A DNA stretch of 45,944 nucleotides from an uncultured Lentisphaerota bacterium (lineage in GTDB: Bacteria; Verrucomicrobiota; Lentisphaeria; Victivallales; UBA1829), in NCBI GenBank assembly GCA_900320095.1, contig ONQZ01000021.1, positions 1-45,944 of the forward strand, read 5' to 3'. The position numbers and the translations under genes are program-made. Numbering within the stretch: position 1 is the first letter of the stretch; each line of letters begins with the position of its first letter. Under the pieces are notes generated by a model. That model saw only the letters and a program-made list of their open reading frames with translations, had not been told where the DNA came from and ran no database searches. Positions 24,345-32,981 of the stretch are shown piece after piece.

Positions 24345-27300
24345 ATGTCCGAACCGAAACCAACAAAAAAGCGGTCGCCGCTGCGCAGATTCCTGAAAGC
24401 CGTTTTCTGGACGGCCGGCATCCTCGTGTTCCTGCTCGTGTTCGCGTCCCTCGCGGCGCTGTTCACGGTCGACCAGTGGATCGTGCCGGCCGGGGCATGG
24501 CTCGCGGGCGTGGAGGTCGAGGGGGAACCGGACGTGATGGTGTCGATCCCGGACCGCGAGATCATGCTGACCGGATTGAAGCTGAAGACCCCTGCCGGCG
24601 TGATCGAGGCGAAAACATTCGGCCTGCGCCTCGACGGCGTGGAGCTGGACGGCGGGGACCTGAAGGAAATCCGGGTGTCGGGCGTCCGTGCGGACGGACT
24701 TCGCGTCTTGCTGGATTTCGCCCGCCTGGCGGAAATGCGCGAGGAGCACGCCGCCGAAACAACCGCCGACGGGGCGGATTCCGGCGAGAAAGTGCGCTCT
24801 TACTCCCATCTGATCTGGGACCGTGCGTCGAAGCCGGTCGTGCGGATGTCGGACCTGTCTTTGCTCAACGCCGAGGTGGGATGGCAGGCCGGGGCCGTGC
24901 GGAGCCGCATCGCCGTCTCCGACCTGCATGCGGAGTTCGGGGACGGCTGCCTGACGCGCCCGGAGATCGACTGCGGCGTGAAATACCGTCTGAACGATCC
25001 TCAGCGGTCCCTGGAGTGCGGCGGCCGGATCAACGTGCTGTCCTCCGACGACGGCGGGAAACTGATCGTGTCCCTCGACGCGGAGGAGCCGCTTGTGATC
25101 GACCTGCCGGATTCGCACCTGGAGTTTCCCGCGTTCGAGTCGACGGAGCTTGTCATGCAGTACGACCCGGAGAACGCCGAGCTGGGATTCGGCGGGGAGT
25201 GGACGAATTCGAGCCGCTGGGAATACCAGCAGCTGGACCTGAGCCTGGAGAACACGGTGGTCAAGGTGTTCGGGACGCTTGCGCTCGCGGGGGAGAAACT
25301 GCGCCTGAAAATCGGAGCGGACACGCAGGGGAACGGTCTGGTCTGCCGGGACATCGGCATCCCCGGGGATATCCTGTTCGATGCGAAGGGGAACGTGGAA
25401 TTCGACCTCGTGACAGGCGGCGTGACGCTGGATTCCGTGTCGGGACACCTGACCGGACCGAACGGCGGCCGCCTCAATTTCGGGACGACGGGCGTGTTCG
25501 AGTTCGTGCGGCACGAGGACGCGACGTATACGCTCGATCCGCACGCGGCGAAGCTGACCGTGGCGACGGAGAACGCCGTCGACCTGACGCCGTTCGACCC
25601 CGTCCTGCCGTTCGCCTCGGCGGGCAAGGAGCTGTCGTTCGATTACACGGTCGAGCTCGACCCGGAGAAAGTGTGTCTCCTGGGTGGCGCGAAAGCCGAG
25701 GTCCGGGCGCGTGAAAACGGGCGGCGTGTGTTCGACGCGGATGCGATGTTCGAGACCGACGGGATCACCCGGATCGGCTCGTTCAACGTGCCGCACTTCG
25801 GCATGGCGTTCTACGACGACGCGGAGCAGATCTGCAAGGCGCAGCTCGCCGGGACGTACAATGTCCGCACGCTCTCGCTCAAGGGCGACCTGGAATACTA
25901 TCCGTACCGCATGATCGAATCGTACGGCGACCAGACGCTTGCCGAGCTGTGCAGTTTCCTGGACGACGCCAATCTGCGCGAGGCCGAACACGACGCCACA
26001 GCCGAACTTGAGGTCGACCTAATCAACATGGAGGCGACGCTTCATAAGGAATCGCATCTGTCGCACCTCGCGTTGAACGGGAGCGGACACAAGAACCTGG
26101 TGCTGGACGCGATCGGCGACGCGGATTTCCGGCTGGAGCCGGACGACCGGGGCTGGCAGCTGGACTGTTCGCTGGACCTGAAGGCGGGCGACGATTTCCA
26201 CGCATTGGTGAGTGCGTCAGGCGGCAGCAGAACGGCCGTTTCGGGCGCGATCGAGGTGGACCGGCTCAGCGACACGCTGGCGCGCCAGCTCGAGACCAAG
26301 TTTTTCCCCGGACGCGACGAGCTGCCGCTTCTGCGGTTCGTGAACGCGACGGCCGAGGCGGCGTTCCGGTGCGAGCCGGAGACGTCCCGGATCACGCTGA
26401 ACCGGATGAGCGCGAAGGTCGACAACGGAGACGGAAGCCTGTCCGTCCTGTGTGGCTCCGACCTGACGTGGGCGGACGGCGCGTTTTCGTGGCTGCCGCT
26501 GGAGTTCAATCTGAGGCTGAACAGCCTTCCGGTCTCGTTCTGGGAACCGTGTTTCAGGGACGACGACGGTTTCCGCCTCGCGGGCGGCGTCGTGACGAGC
26601 GAATTCGACGTCACGGTGAGCGCGGACGGGGTGAACGTCGGGGGGGAGGGGAAGCTTGTCGGAAACGACCTGACCGTTCTGATCAGCGGCGAACCGCGCG
26701 AGGTGGCGCGTCTGGGCGCGAACGGGAGTTTCCAGTTCAACGCGGAAAAAGGCTTCCTGGTCCTGCCGGAAGTGAACGTGGATATTCAGGACCGTCAGGC
26801 GCGCCAGACGCTGTTCGCCAGCGGATCCGGCACGGTCGACCTGAACGACGAATGCCGGACGCGGATGAAGTTCCCCGAGGTGCGGTTCGGTCCGGAAGCG
26901 CTGTATCTGATCGGGTACGGCGTGGAGCGCAGTTTCTATTTCGAGGAACTAAACACCGCCGGGGAGATCGACTTTCTTGCCGCGCATGATTTTTCGGAAA
27001 TGAGCTGGACGGGCGGTCTGAACGTCAACCGCCTGAAGCTTCAGTCGGACACCCCGGAGGAGTATCAGTTCCCCGAGCTCTCGGGGCGCATCGAGGGGAG
27101 TTTATTCTGGGCGGACAAGGAGATGTACGGCGACGCCATGATCCGCCTGGCGGATTCCTATGGCGAGGAGCATCTTTCCGGCGAGTACCTGTACCGGCGC
27201 GGGGAGGACGCGCTGCCGAAGTTCATTTCGAGCTCGCTGGACCTGCCGTTCGCCGTGTCGTATTTCCAGTACAACCACAACACGGACCCCGGCGTGGAAA

Positions 27301-28265
27301 AGACGGCGATCTCGCTCATCGACAAGACGTTCGAGCTGGATCTGCACGGCATTTATTCGAAAAAACACGCGCTGATCTTCTCCGGGGCGGGACTGCTGGA
27401 GCTTCAGGGCGGCGACGATCCGGCGATCCTGGTGCCGCACGCGCGGTTTTCCGGCGACGTCTCCGGCGTCGCGTCCGCGGAAATCCACCCGAAGGACGGC
27501 GCATGGCCGTTCGACGTCGAGGCGGATTTGTCCAATATCCCGCTGGACAGGAGCTTTACGGCGTTTCTTGCCACGGACGACAGCCCGGAGATCCCGCGCC
27601 GTCTGCACGGCTATGTGAAACGCCTGAAAGCCACGGTGCAGGGCGAGGGGTTCACGTCGGAAGCCCTGACGAAGAAGCTGAAGGCGGACTGCGAGGCCGA
27701 TCTGGAGGGCGTTTCCCTGCGGACGTACCTGCGCGACCGGTCGGTCTTCCTGAACATCCTGCTGCTGCCGCTGGTCAGCATGCCGCACCTGATCGAGTAC
27801 GTGCCGGGCGAAATGCTGCGGCGCGCGCTGCGTCTGACGACCGCCGGCGCCCTCATGGAAATGATCTCGGGCGACGCGCCCGTCGAGTTCAGGCGCGGCA
27901 CGATGAAAATGGCCGTGCGGCAGGGCGTCATCGAGCTGGAATCGCTGGACCTGGAGGGCGAGGTGATCGAGAGTTACCACGCGAGCGGGACGATCGACCT
28001 TGCCGGAGACGGCGAGGCGGAGCTGGAGACGACGGCGTGTTTCGCGCTGCTCCAATGGCCGTTTTACCTGGACGGAAACATCCTCGATCCGAAGGTGTCC
28101 TACGGCAGGTCCATCTCGCATTTCTTCTCGGACAACACGAAGTACCTGATCACGCTGTTCCCGAACATGATCATCGACGCGTTCACGGACGAGGACGCCG
28201 AGGAGATCGACCGCCGGGAGTCCGAGAAAGAGAAGGAAAAGAAGGCGGAACCGGAAAAGGAATGA
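24345..28265 (+). CDS. Very large AsmA-like envelope protein
   Basis: 1306 residues. A short basic cytoplasmic start (KKRSPLRRFLK) leads into one transmembrane helix (about 18-42). The rest is a long periplasmic region made almost wholly of beta-strand-like segments (repeated VDL, FDV, GSL and LTV patterns), the look of AsmA/TamB/YhdP-type beta-taco proteins that bridge inner and outer membrane and move lipids. The C-terminal part (from about 1130) has a less polar stretch, FLNILLLPLVSMPHLIEYVP, then FRRGTMKMAVRQGVIELESL and YHASGTIDLAG, which resemble the AsmA C-terminal motif where the inner layer ends (GxxxIxxG-type repeats). A charged Glu/Lys tail closes the protein. It stands alone with its own promoter and terminator. 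TamB or a DUF3971/YhdP relative is an alternative. Confidence 0.75.
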   Translation: MSEPKPTKKRSPLRRFLKAVFWTAGILVFLLVFASLAALFTVDQWIVPAGAWLAGVEVEGEPDVMVSIPDREIMLTGLKLKTPAGVIEAKTFGLRLDGVELDGGDLKEIRVSGVRADGLRVLLDFARLAEMREEHAAETTADGADSGEKVRSYSHLIWDRASKPVVRMSDLSLLNAEVGWQAGAVRSRIAVSDLHAEFGDGCLTRPEIDCGVKYRLNDPQRSLECGGRINVLSSDDGGKLIVSLDAEEPLVIDLPDSHLEFPAFESTELVMQYDPENAELGFGGEWTNSSRWEYQQLDLSLENTVVKVFGTLALAGEKLRLKIGADTQGNGLVCRDIGIPGDILFDAKGNVEFDLVTGGVTLDSVSGHLTGPNGGRLNFGTTGVFEFVRHEDATYTLDPHAAKLTVATENAVDLTPFDPVLPFASAGKELSFDYTVELDPEKVCLLGGAKAEVRARENGRRVFDADAMFETDGITRIGSFNVPHFGMAFYDDAEQICKAQLAGTYNVRTLSLKGDLEYYPYRMIESYGDQTLAELCSFLDDANLREAEHDATAELEVDLINMEATLHKESHLSHLALNGSGHKNLVLDAIGDADFRLEPDDRGWQLDCSLDLKAGDDFHALVSASGGSRTAVSGAIEVDRLSDTLARQLETKFFPGRDELPLLRFVNATAEAAFRCEPETSRITLNRMSAKVDNGDGSLSVLCGSDLTWADGAFSWLPLEFNLRLNSLPVSFWEPCFRDDDGFRLAGGVVTSEFDVTVSADGVNVGGEGKLVGNDLTVLISGEPREVARLGANGSFQFNAEKGFLVLPEVNVDIQDRQARQTLFASGSGTVDLNDECRTRMKFPEVRFGPEALYLIGYGVERSFYFEELNTAGEIDFLAAHDFSEMSWTGGLNVNRLKLQSDTPEEYQFPELSGRIEGSLFWADKEMYGDAMIRLADSYGEEHLSGEYLYRRGEDALPKFISSSLDLPFAVSYFQYNHNTDPGVEKTAISLIDKTFELDLHGIYSKKHALIFSGAGLLELQGGDDPAILVPHARFSGDVSGVASAEIHPKDGAWPFDVEADLSNIPLDRSFTAFLATDDSPEIPRRLHGYVKRLKATVQGEGFTSEALTKKLKADCEADLEGVSLRTYLRDRSVFLNILLLPLVSMPHLIEYVPGEMLRRALRLTTAGALMEMISGDAPVEFRRGTMKMAVRQGVIELESLDLEGEVIESYHASGTIDLAGDGEAELETTACFALLQWPFYLDGNILDPKVSYGRSISHFFSDNTKYLITLFPNMIIDAFTDEDAEEIDRRESEKEKEKKAEPEKE

Positions 28266-28308
28266 CGCCGGGGCAGGGGAGGTTTCCCGGCTGGATTTGA
28301 GTATGAAA

Positions 28309-28336
28309 AAAGCCGCGGGACGGATCCCGCGGCTTT
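28309..28336. terminator. Bidirectional terminator between the AsmA-like gene and hisS
   Basis: A perfect 12-bp stem AAAGCCGCGGGA/TCCCGCGGCTTT closes a CGGA tetraloop. A's on one side and T's on the other let it work on both strands. Confidence 0.9.
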
Positions 28337-28360
28337 ATGTCGGCCGGAAAAGAGGCCGGA

Positions 28361-29635
28361 TCACTTCGTTTCCGCGTCGGCGGCCAGTGCGGCAAGTACG
28401 CCGTCGAGGGAAAGCTTCACCTCGATCTCGCGTCCGTCCGCCATGTGCTTGAGTTTGGCGGACTGCGCTTCGAGTTCGGAATCTCCGACCACGATCACGT
28501 ATTCGGCTTTCATGCGGTCGGCCGCGCGCATCTGGGACTTCATGCTCTTCGCATCGTAGTCGATGGCGGCTGAAATGCCCGCATGACGGAGCTTCGCGGC
28601 GAAGGACGTGTTGAACGCCAGCGCGGCGTCTCCGAGCGAGGCCAGATAGACCTTCGGCACGGGGGCCGGAGGGGGCGTCACGCCGAGCGCGTCGCGCACG
28701 ATGAGGAGGCGTTCCATGCCCGCGGCGAACCCGACGCCGGGGATCGGATTGCGGAGGCCGGGGAGCTGAAGCTCGTAGCGGCCGCCGCCCGCGATGGCGT
28801 TTTGCGCGCCGAGTCCGGAGTGCGTGAGTTCGAAGACCGTGTGCACGTAGTAGTCGAGGCCGCGCACGAGACGCGGATCGACCGTGAACGGGATGCCCTG
28901 TTCGGTGAGGAGGTCGCAGACCTTTCTGAAGTAGTCGCGGGACTCCGCGCTGAAGAACTGCGCGGGATCGGGCGCTGATTCGATGAACGGACGGCAGCAC
29001 GCCTGCTTGCAGTCCAGGATGCGCCAGACGTTGCGGTCGATGCGCGCCCGGCAGTCGTCGCACATCTCGGCGAGGTGCGGACGGAAATGCTCCGCGAGGG
29101 CCTGTTCGGCGGCGGGCCGGTCGGACGCCACGCCGCGCGTGTTGATGAGCAGATTGAAGCCCGTGATGCCGATTTCCTCGAGGAAATGGCAGAGCATGGC
29201 GATGGCTTCCGCGTCGAGGCCCGGCGAAGCCGCGCGGCCGACGTTCTCGACGCCGACCTGGTGGAACTGGCGCTTGCGGCCCGCTGCGGGACGTTCGCCG
29301 CGGAACATCGGGCCCATGTAGAAGACGCGGTGCTCGACGCCGTTGGCTGCGTCTGTGGCGGAAAGCGCGCGCATGACGCCCGCGGTGCCTTCGGGGCGGA
29401 GCGTGAGGCTTCTGCCGCCGCGGTCCTCGAACGTGTACATTTCCTTCTGGACGACTTCGGTCTCACCTCCGAGTCCGCGCTGGAAGACCTCGGTGAACTC
29501 GAAGATGGGGGTGCGGAGTTCGCCGAACCCGTAAAGTCCGAAGACCTTGCGGGCGGCGGATTCGAGCTGGAGCCAGGCGGTCGCCTCGTCCGGGAAGATG
29601 TCGCTCACTCCGGGAGGCGGAGCAATTTTCGGCAT
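28361..29635 (-). CDS. hisS: Histidyl-tRNA synthetase
   Basis: 424 residues, typical for the bacterial enzyme. A class II synthetase, it charges tRNA-His. Motif 2 is LTLRPEGTAGVMRAL, followed by the histidine-specific region QFHQVGVENVG. Further signatures are RGLDYYVHTVFEL and IAGGGRYE, and a C-terminal anticodon-binding domain starts near PVPKVYLASLG. The N-terminus includes GVSDIFPDEA, a common start block. It lies 18 bases after the HU gene and is probably co-transcribed with it. All catalytic elements are visible. Confidence 0.96.
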   Translation of the reverse strand: MPKIAPPPGVSDIFPDEATAWLQLESAARKVFGLYGFGELRTPIFEFTEVFQRGLGGETEVVQKEMYTFEDRGGRSLTLRPEGTAGVMRALSATDAANGVEHRVFYMGPMFRGERPAAGRKRQFHQVGVENVGRAASPGLDAEAIAMLCHFLEEIGITGFNLLINTRGVASDRPAAEQALAEHFRPHLAEMCDDCRARIDRNVWRILDCKQACCRPFIESAPDPAQFFSAESRDYFRKVCDLLTEQGIPFTVDPRLVRGLDYYVHTVFELTHSGLGAQNAIAGGGRYELQLPGLRNPIPGVGFAAGMERLLIVRDALGVTPPPAPVPKVYLASLGDAALAFNTSFAAKLRHAGISAAIDYDAKSMKSQMRAADRMKAEYVIVVGDSELEAQSAKLKHMADGREIEVKLSLDGVLAALAADAETK

Positions 29636-29653
29636 GGGACGGGTACTCCGGGA

Positions 29654-29944
29654 TCAGTCGATCTTGAGGCTGGCGACGCGGTCCTTGAGTTCCTTGCCGG
29701 CGCGGAATTTGACGACCTTGCGCTCCGGGATCGGGACGGTGATCTGCGGCACTTTGGGGTTGCGGCCCTTGCGGCCCTTGCGGACGCGGATTTCGAAAAC
29801 GCCGAAGTTGCGGAGTTCGATATCGCGGCCGGCGGCGAGCTCGTCGGCGATGTAGTCGAGGGTCTTCTGCACGATGCTGGCGACTTCGGTCTGGATGAGA
29901 CCGGTTTCAGCGGAGATTTTGACAACGAGGTCACGTTTCGTCAT
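29654..29944 (-). CDS. HU/IHF-family DNA-binding protein
   Basis: 96 residues. The start MTKRDLVVKISAETGL, the dimer core IELRNFGVFEIR and the beta-arm region RKGRNPKVPQITVPIPERKVVKFRAGKELKDRV are typical. The arm tip carries the Asn-Pro pair (RNP) that intercalates into DNA and causes bending. It is probably HU, although IHF-alpha/beta cannot be excluded from sequence alone. A ribosome-binding GGAAA precedes the ATG. The leader has a short palindrome GCCC-AGT-GGGC (29963-29973). A TTGACT box at 29997-30002 is present, but no convincing -10. Confidence 0.95.
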   Translation of the reverse strand: MTKRDLVVKISAETGLIQTEVASIVQKTLDYIADELAAGRDIELRNFGVFEIRVRKGRKGRNPKVPQITVPIPERKVVKFRAGKELKDRVASLKID

Positions 29945-30079
29945 GGTTGATTTTCCTTTTCTGCCCAGTGGGCTTTGTTTGGTTATGGTTGAATCAAGTC
30001 AAAAAAAGTATGTATGCCCGAAGCGGAAGCGCCGGGGGCCGATTTGCGGTTTTTGAACTTAAAAAAAGTGCCGCGGACG

Positions 30080-30295
30080 TTATTTCTGGCGGAAAACGAT
30101 CCTTCCCTTCGTCAGGTCGTACGGGGACATCTCAAGCGTCACCGTGTCGCCCGGAAGGATGCGGATGAAGTGGAGCCTCATCTTGCCGCTGATGTGGGCA
30201 AGGACGATATGTTTGTTTTCAAGTTCGACCCGGAACATGGTGTTGGGGAGCAGTTCGCGGACGACGCCTTCTACTTTGACAACGTCTTTAGACAC
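30080..30295 (-). CDS. infA: Translation initiation factor IF-1
   Basis: 71 residues, the standard size. An OB-fold protein of the 30S A site, recognisable from [44 protein letters not shown] and LTKGRIVFR. It starts with GTG at 30295, inside the end of map (8-base overlap), with a strong GGAGG at 30305-30309 on the minus strand. adk-map-infA is the classic order at the end of the ribosomal spc operon in many bacteria, but the ribosomal genes are not adjacent here. Confidence 0.96.
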   Translation of the reverse strand: MSKDVVKVEGVVRELLPNTMFRVELENKHIVLAHISGKMRLHFIRILPGDTVTLEMSPYDLTKGRIVFRQK

Positions 30296-31064
30296 GTGTT
30301 AAGACCTCCGTATGAGTTTCAGTAATAAGTATCATGTGTTCGAAATGCGCCGACGGCTGGCCGTCCGCGGTGCGGACCGTCCAGTTGTCCGGCTCCACGT
30401 AGACGCGCGCCGTGCCGAGGTTCAGCATGGGTTCGATGCAGAGGACCATGCCGGGCGCGAGGACCGGGCCCTCGCTCGTGGAAACGAAGTTCGGCACCTC
30501 GGGCGGCTCGTGGAGACGCGTGCCGCAGCCGTGTCCGACGAGGTCGCGGACGATGCCGAGCTTGTAGCGGTTCGCGACTTCCGCGACGGCGCGGGAGATG
30601 TCGCCGACGTGTCCGCCGGGGTGCGCCGCGGCGATGCCGGCTTCGAGCGCTTCCTCCGTTCCGGCGAGCAGGCGTTCGATGTCCTTCGAGGTCGGCTTGT
30701 TGCCGACGAGGACCGTCTTCGCCGTGTCGCCGATGCCGCCGTTCAGGGTGACGCCGACGTCCACGCTGACGATGTCGCCTTCCTTCAGCACGCACTTGTC
30801 GCTGGCGATCCCGTGCACGACCACGTCGTTGACCGAGATGCAGATGTTGCGCGGGAAGCCGTTGTAGTTCAGGAACGTCGGGGTCCCTCCGGTGGCGCGG
30901 ATCACCGCCCCGGCGAGTTCGTCGAGTTCGAGCGTCGTCATGCCCGGATGGGCGAGCGCGGCGATCTCTTCGCGGGCGAGCGCGGTAACGCGCGCGGCCT
31001 CGCGGATGCGGACGATCTCCTCGGGCGTGTGGATCACGAAATTGCGGCGTTTCATCAGGCGCAT
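30288..31064 (-). CDS. map: Methionine aminopeptidase, type I
   Basis: 258 residues (255 if the ATG at 31055 is used, which fits the family start better). The enzyme removes the N-terminal methionine from new proteins. The five metal ligands are visible: Asp in VSVDVGVT, Asp in GGIGDTAKT, His in [11 protein letters not shown], Glu in LCIEPM and Glu in FEHMI. No N-terminal zinc-finger extension is present, so it is subtype Ia. It lies 7 bases after adk and overlaps infA. Confidence 0.96.
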   Translation of the reverse strand: MRLMKRRNFVIHTPEEIVRIREAARVTALAREEIAALAHPGMTTLELDELAGAVIRATGGTPTFLNYNGFPRNICISVNDVVVHGIASDKCVLKEGDIVSVDVGVTLNGGIGDTAKTVLVGNKPTSKDIERLLAGTEEALEAGIAAAHPGGHVGDISRAVAEVANRYKLGIVRDLVGHGCGTRLHEPPEVPNFVSTSEGPVLAPGMVLCIEPMLNLGTARVYVEPDNWTVRTADGQPSAHFEHMILITETHTEVLTRV

Positions 31065-31071
31065 ACGGCGG

Positions 31072-31725
31072 TCACTTCAGGAGCGCGAGAAGCGCCGCGA
31101 ATCCTTCCTTCACGGGCAGGGAGGAATCGATGCGCGCGAGGCAGCCTTTTCCTTCGTAGAACTGGATGAGGGGGGCGGTTTGCTCGTGGTAGACTTTCAG
31201 GCGGTTCTTCGCGGTCTCGAGGGAGTCGTCGGCGCGCTGGATCAGCTCGCCGCCGCAGCGGTCGCAGACGCCTTCCTGTTTCGGGGGCGCGAAGAGTTTG
31301 TTGAACGCGACGCCGCACTTTTTGCAGGTGAGGCGGGCGGTGAGGCGTTTGAGCAGGAGGTCTTCGGGAGCTTCGAAGAGGATCACGGCGTCGAGCTTCA
31401 TGCCGATGCGCTTCATGGCTTCTTCGAGGAGTTCGGCCTGCGCGACGGTGCGCGGGAAGCCGTCGAGGATGAATCCGTTGGCGCATTCCGGCGTGGCGAG
31501 ACGGGCGGCGACCATGTCGGCGACGACCTGGTCGGGAACGAGCTTGCCGGCCTTCATGCAGGCTTCCGCCTGCTTGCCGAGTTCGGTGCCGGCTGCCACT
31601 TCGCCGCGGAGGATTTCGCCGGTGGAGATGTGCGCGAGCTTTTCCTGCGCCATCAGGGGATCGGAGAGCGTGCCTTTGCCGGCGCCGGGCGGGCCGAGCA
31701 GAACGAGATTCTTTTTCGTAATCAT
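31072..31725 (-). CDS. adk: Adenylate kinase with zinc-type lid
   Basis: 217 residues from the ATG at 31725; longer in-frame starts run into the promoter at 31775-31803. The enzyme interconverts ATP + AMP with 2 ADP. The P-loop is LLGPPGAGKGT, followed by HISTGEILRGE (AMP site) and FILDGFPRT. The lid holds four cysteines, CKKC and CDRC, the zinc-binding form common in Gram-positive and many other bacteria but absent from E. coli. First gene of the adk-map-infA row. Confidence 0.96.
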   Translation of the reverse strand: MITKKNLVLLGPPGAGKGTLSDPLMAQEKLAHISTGEILRGEVAAGTELGKQAEACMKAGKLVPDQVVADMVAARLATPECANGFILDGFPRTVAQAELLEEAMKRIGMKLDAVILFEAPEDLLLKRLTARLTCKKCGVAFNKLFAPPKQEGVCDRCGGELIQRADDSLETAKNRLKVYHEQTAPLIQFYEGKGCLARIDSSLPVKEGFAALLALLK

Positions 31726-31774
31726 AAGAGTGAGACCTCTGAATCGGATGATTTTTAAGTAAAAACAATCTTTT

Positions 31775-31803
31775 AATATACTGCGGTTCAACATGTTTTT
31801 CAA
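31775..31803 (-). promoter_or_regulatory. Promoter of adk-map-infA
   Basis: Minus-strand -35 TTGAAA (31798-31803), 17-bp spacer, -10 TATATT (31775-31780), about 50 bases upstream of the ATG at 31725. Confidence 0.75.
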
Positions 31804-31896
31804 GCGTTTGAAGCTGGAAAAGACGAAAAAAAACGAAAACTTTATATCCGGCGGCATCCGGAAGGCGGGAAAGTCTGGAAAAATCGCGTTCTGAAC

Positions 31897-31924
31897 TTGT
31901 AAATTCCGAATTATGTGCTACTTT
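31897..31924 (+). promoter_or_regulatory. Candidate promoter of the EIIA-CBS gene
   Basis: There is a -35 TTGTAA (31897-31902), a 16-bp spacer and a -10 TACTTT (31919-31924). A strong Shine-Dalgarno AGGAGGT (31964-31970) precedes the ATG at 31981. Confidence 0.45.
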
Positions 31925-31980
31925 AAAAAGATTTTACTTTTTTTAAATCACATGGAACGACCCAGGAGGTTATCCCCACC

Positions 31981-32934
31981 ATGAGTGAAACGAAGAACGA
32001 ATTTTCGGACTACCTGTCAGCCGACCTTATCGCCTGCGGCGTGACGGAACCCGACGGCGCAAAAGTCATGGACATGCTGCTGGGCATGCTCAAGAAGCAT
32101 TATCCCCAGCTCAACGTCGAAGAGGCGCGCGCCGAGATCGAAAAGCGCGAAAAAGTGTTCCCGTGCATCGTCGCCCCCGGCCTCGCCGTGCCGCATGCCC
32201 GCTTGCCCAGGCTCGAATCCCCGATGGTCGCCATCGCGTGCTGCCCGAAGGGGATCATGTACGGCGGCCAGGATGTGACCACGCAGGTCATATCGCTGAA
32301 CATGAACGTGTCCATCAACGTGATGGTGCTGATCCTGTCCCCGGTGGAGGACCCGAACCTGCACCTGCAGGTCATGTCCATGCTGGCGAAATCGTTCTCC
32401 GATCCCGCGAACATCCGTCAGGTCGCCGGCCTGAAGAATCCGGCGGACGTCACCTCGTTCTTCGCCACCGGCAAGATCAAGATGCCGGAATACCTGCTCG
32501 CGAAGGACGTGATGCGCACCGACTTCACGCCGCTGCACGAGACGGACACCCTCCGCGAGGCGATCGACATCTTCGCCACCACGCAGAGTGCGTCCCTGCC
32601 GGTGATCGACTCTGTGGGCGACCTGCGCGGCGTGCTGTCGCTGAAGGACGTGCTGTCCTACACGCTGCCGGAACACCTCCTCTGGATGGAGAACCTTTCC
32701 CCGATCTACCGCTTCCAGCCGTTCGTCGACCTGCTGAAGAGCGCCAGCGACACGCGCGTCTCCGACATCATGCAGGAGCTCGGCGAGCCGGTCTCGGAAG
32801 ACGTCCCGGCGATCCAGCTGGCGAAGCTCTTCCTGGCGCAGGAGACGGCGCAGCTCATCATCACGGACGCGAACGGCCGTCTGGCCGGTCTGGTCTCCCT
32901 GCGCGAGTTCTGCGCGAAGTTCTTCTGGGAATGA
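31981..32934 (+). CDS. PTS EIIA (fructose/mannitol type) fused to a CBS domain pair
   Basis: 317 residues. Residues 1-155 are a PTS EIIA type-2 domain; the phosphoacceptor is His72 in APGLAVPHARL. Residues from about 170 form two CBS units (LAKDVMRTDFTPLHETDTLREAIDIF with LPVIDSVGDLRGVLSLKDVL, then VSDIMQELGEPVSEDVP with QLIITDANGRLAGLVSLREFC), a fold that usually senses adenine nucleotides. There is no EIIB or EIIC. It sits 47 bases upstream of an ArsB/NhaD-family permease on the same strand, so a regulatory role on that transporter, set by the phosphorylation state of HPr and by energy charge, is a reasonable inference. This resembles PtsN-like regulatory EIIA proteins more than a sugar-uptake component. 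Confidence 0.88.
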   Translation: MSETKNEFSDYLSADLIACGVTEPDGAKVMDMLLGMLKKHYPQLNVEEARAEIEKREKVFPCIVAPGLAVPHARLPRLESPMVAIACCPKGIMYGGQDVTTQVISLNMNVSINVMVLILSPVEDPNLHLQVMSMLAKSFSDPANIRQVAGLKNPADVTSFFATGKIKMPEYLLAKDVMRTDFTPLHETDTLREAIDIFATTQSASLPVIDSVGDLRGVLSLKDVLSYTLPEHLLWMENLSPIYRFQPFVDLLKSASDTRVSDIMQELGEPVSEDVPAIQLAKLFLAQETAQLIITDANGRLAGLVSLREFCAKFFWE

Positions 32935-32981
32935 CCGCGGCGCAACGAATACGAGAAAACTAAAGAAAGGTTACAGATACC

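Noticed and set aside
29945..30079. A full promoter for the HU gene
   Set aside because: A TTGACT box at 29997-30002 is present, but no acceptable -10 box lies at 16-18 bp.
31726..31857. A 44-residue N-terminal extension of adenylate kinase
   Set aside because: It would cross the TTGAAA-17-TATATT promoter and does not resemble the family; the start at 31725 places the P-loop correctly.
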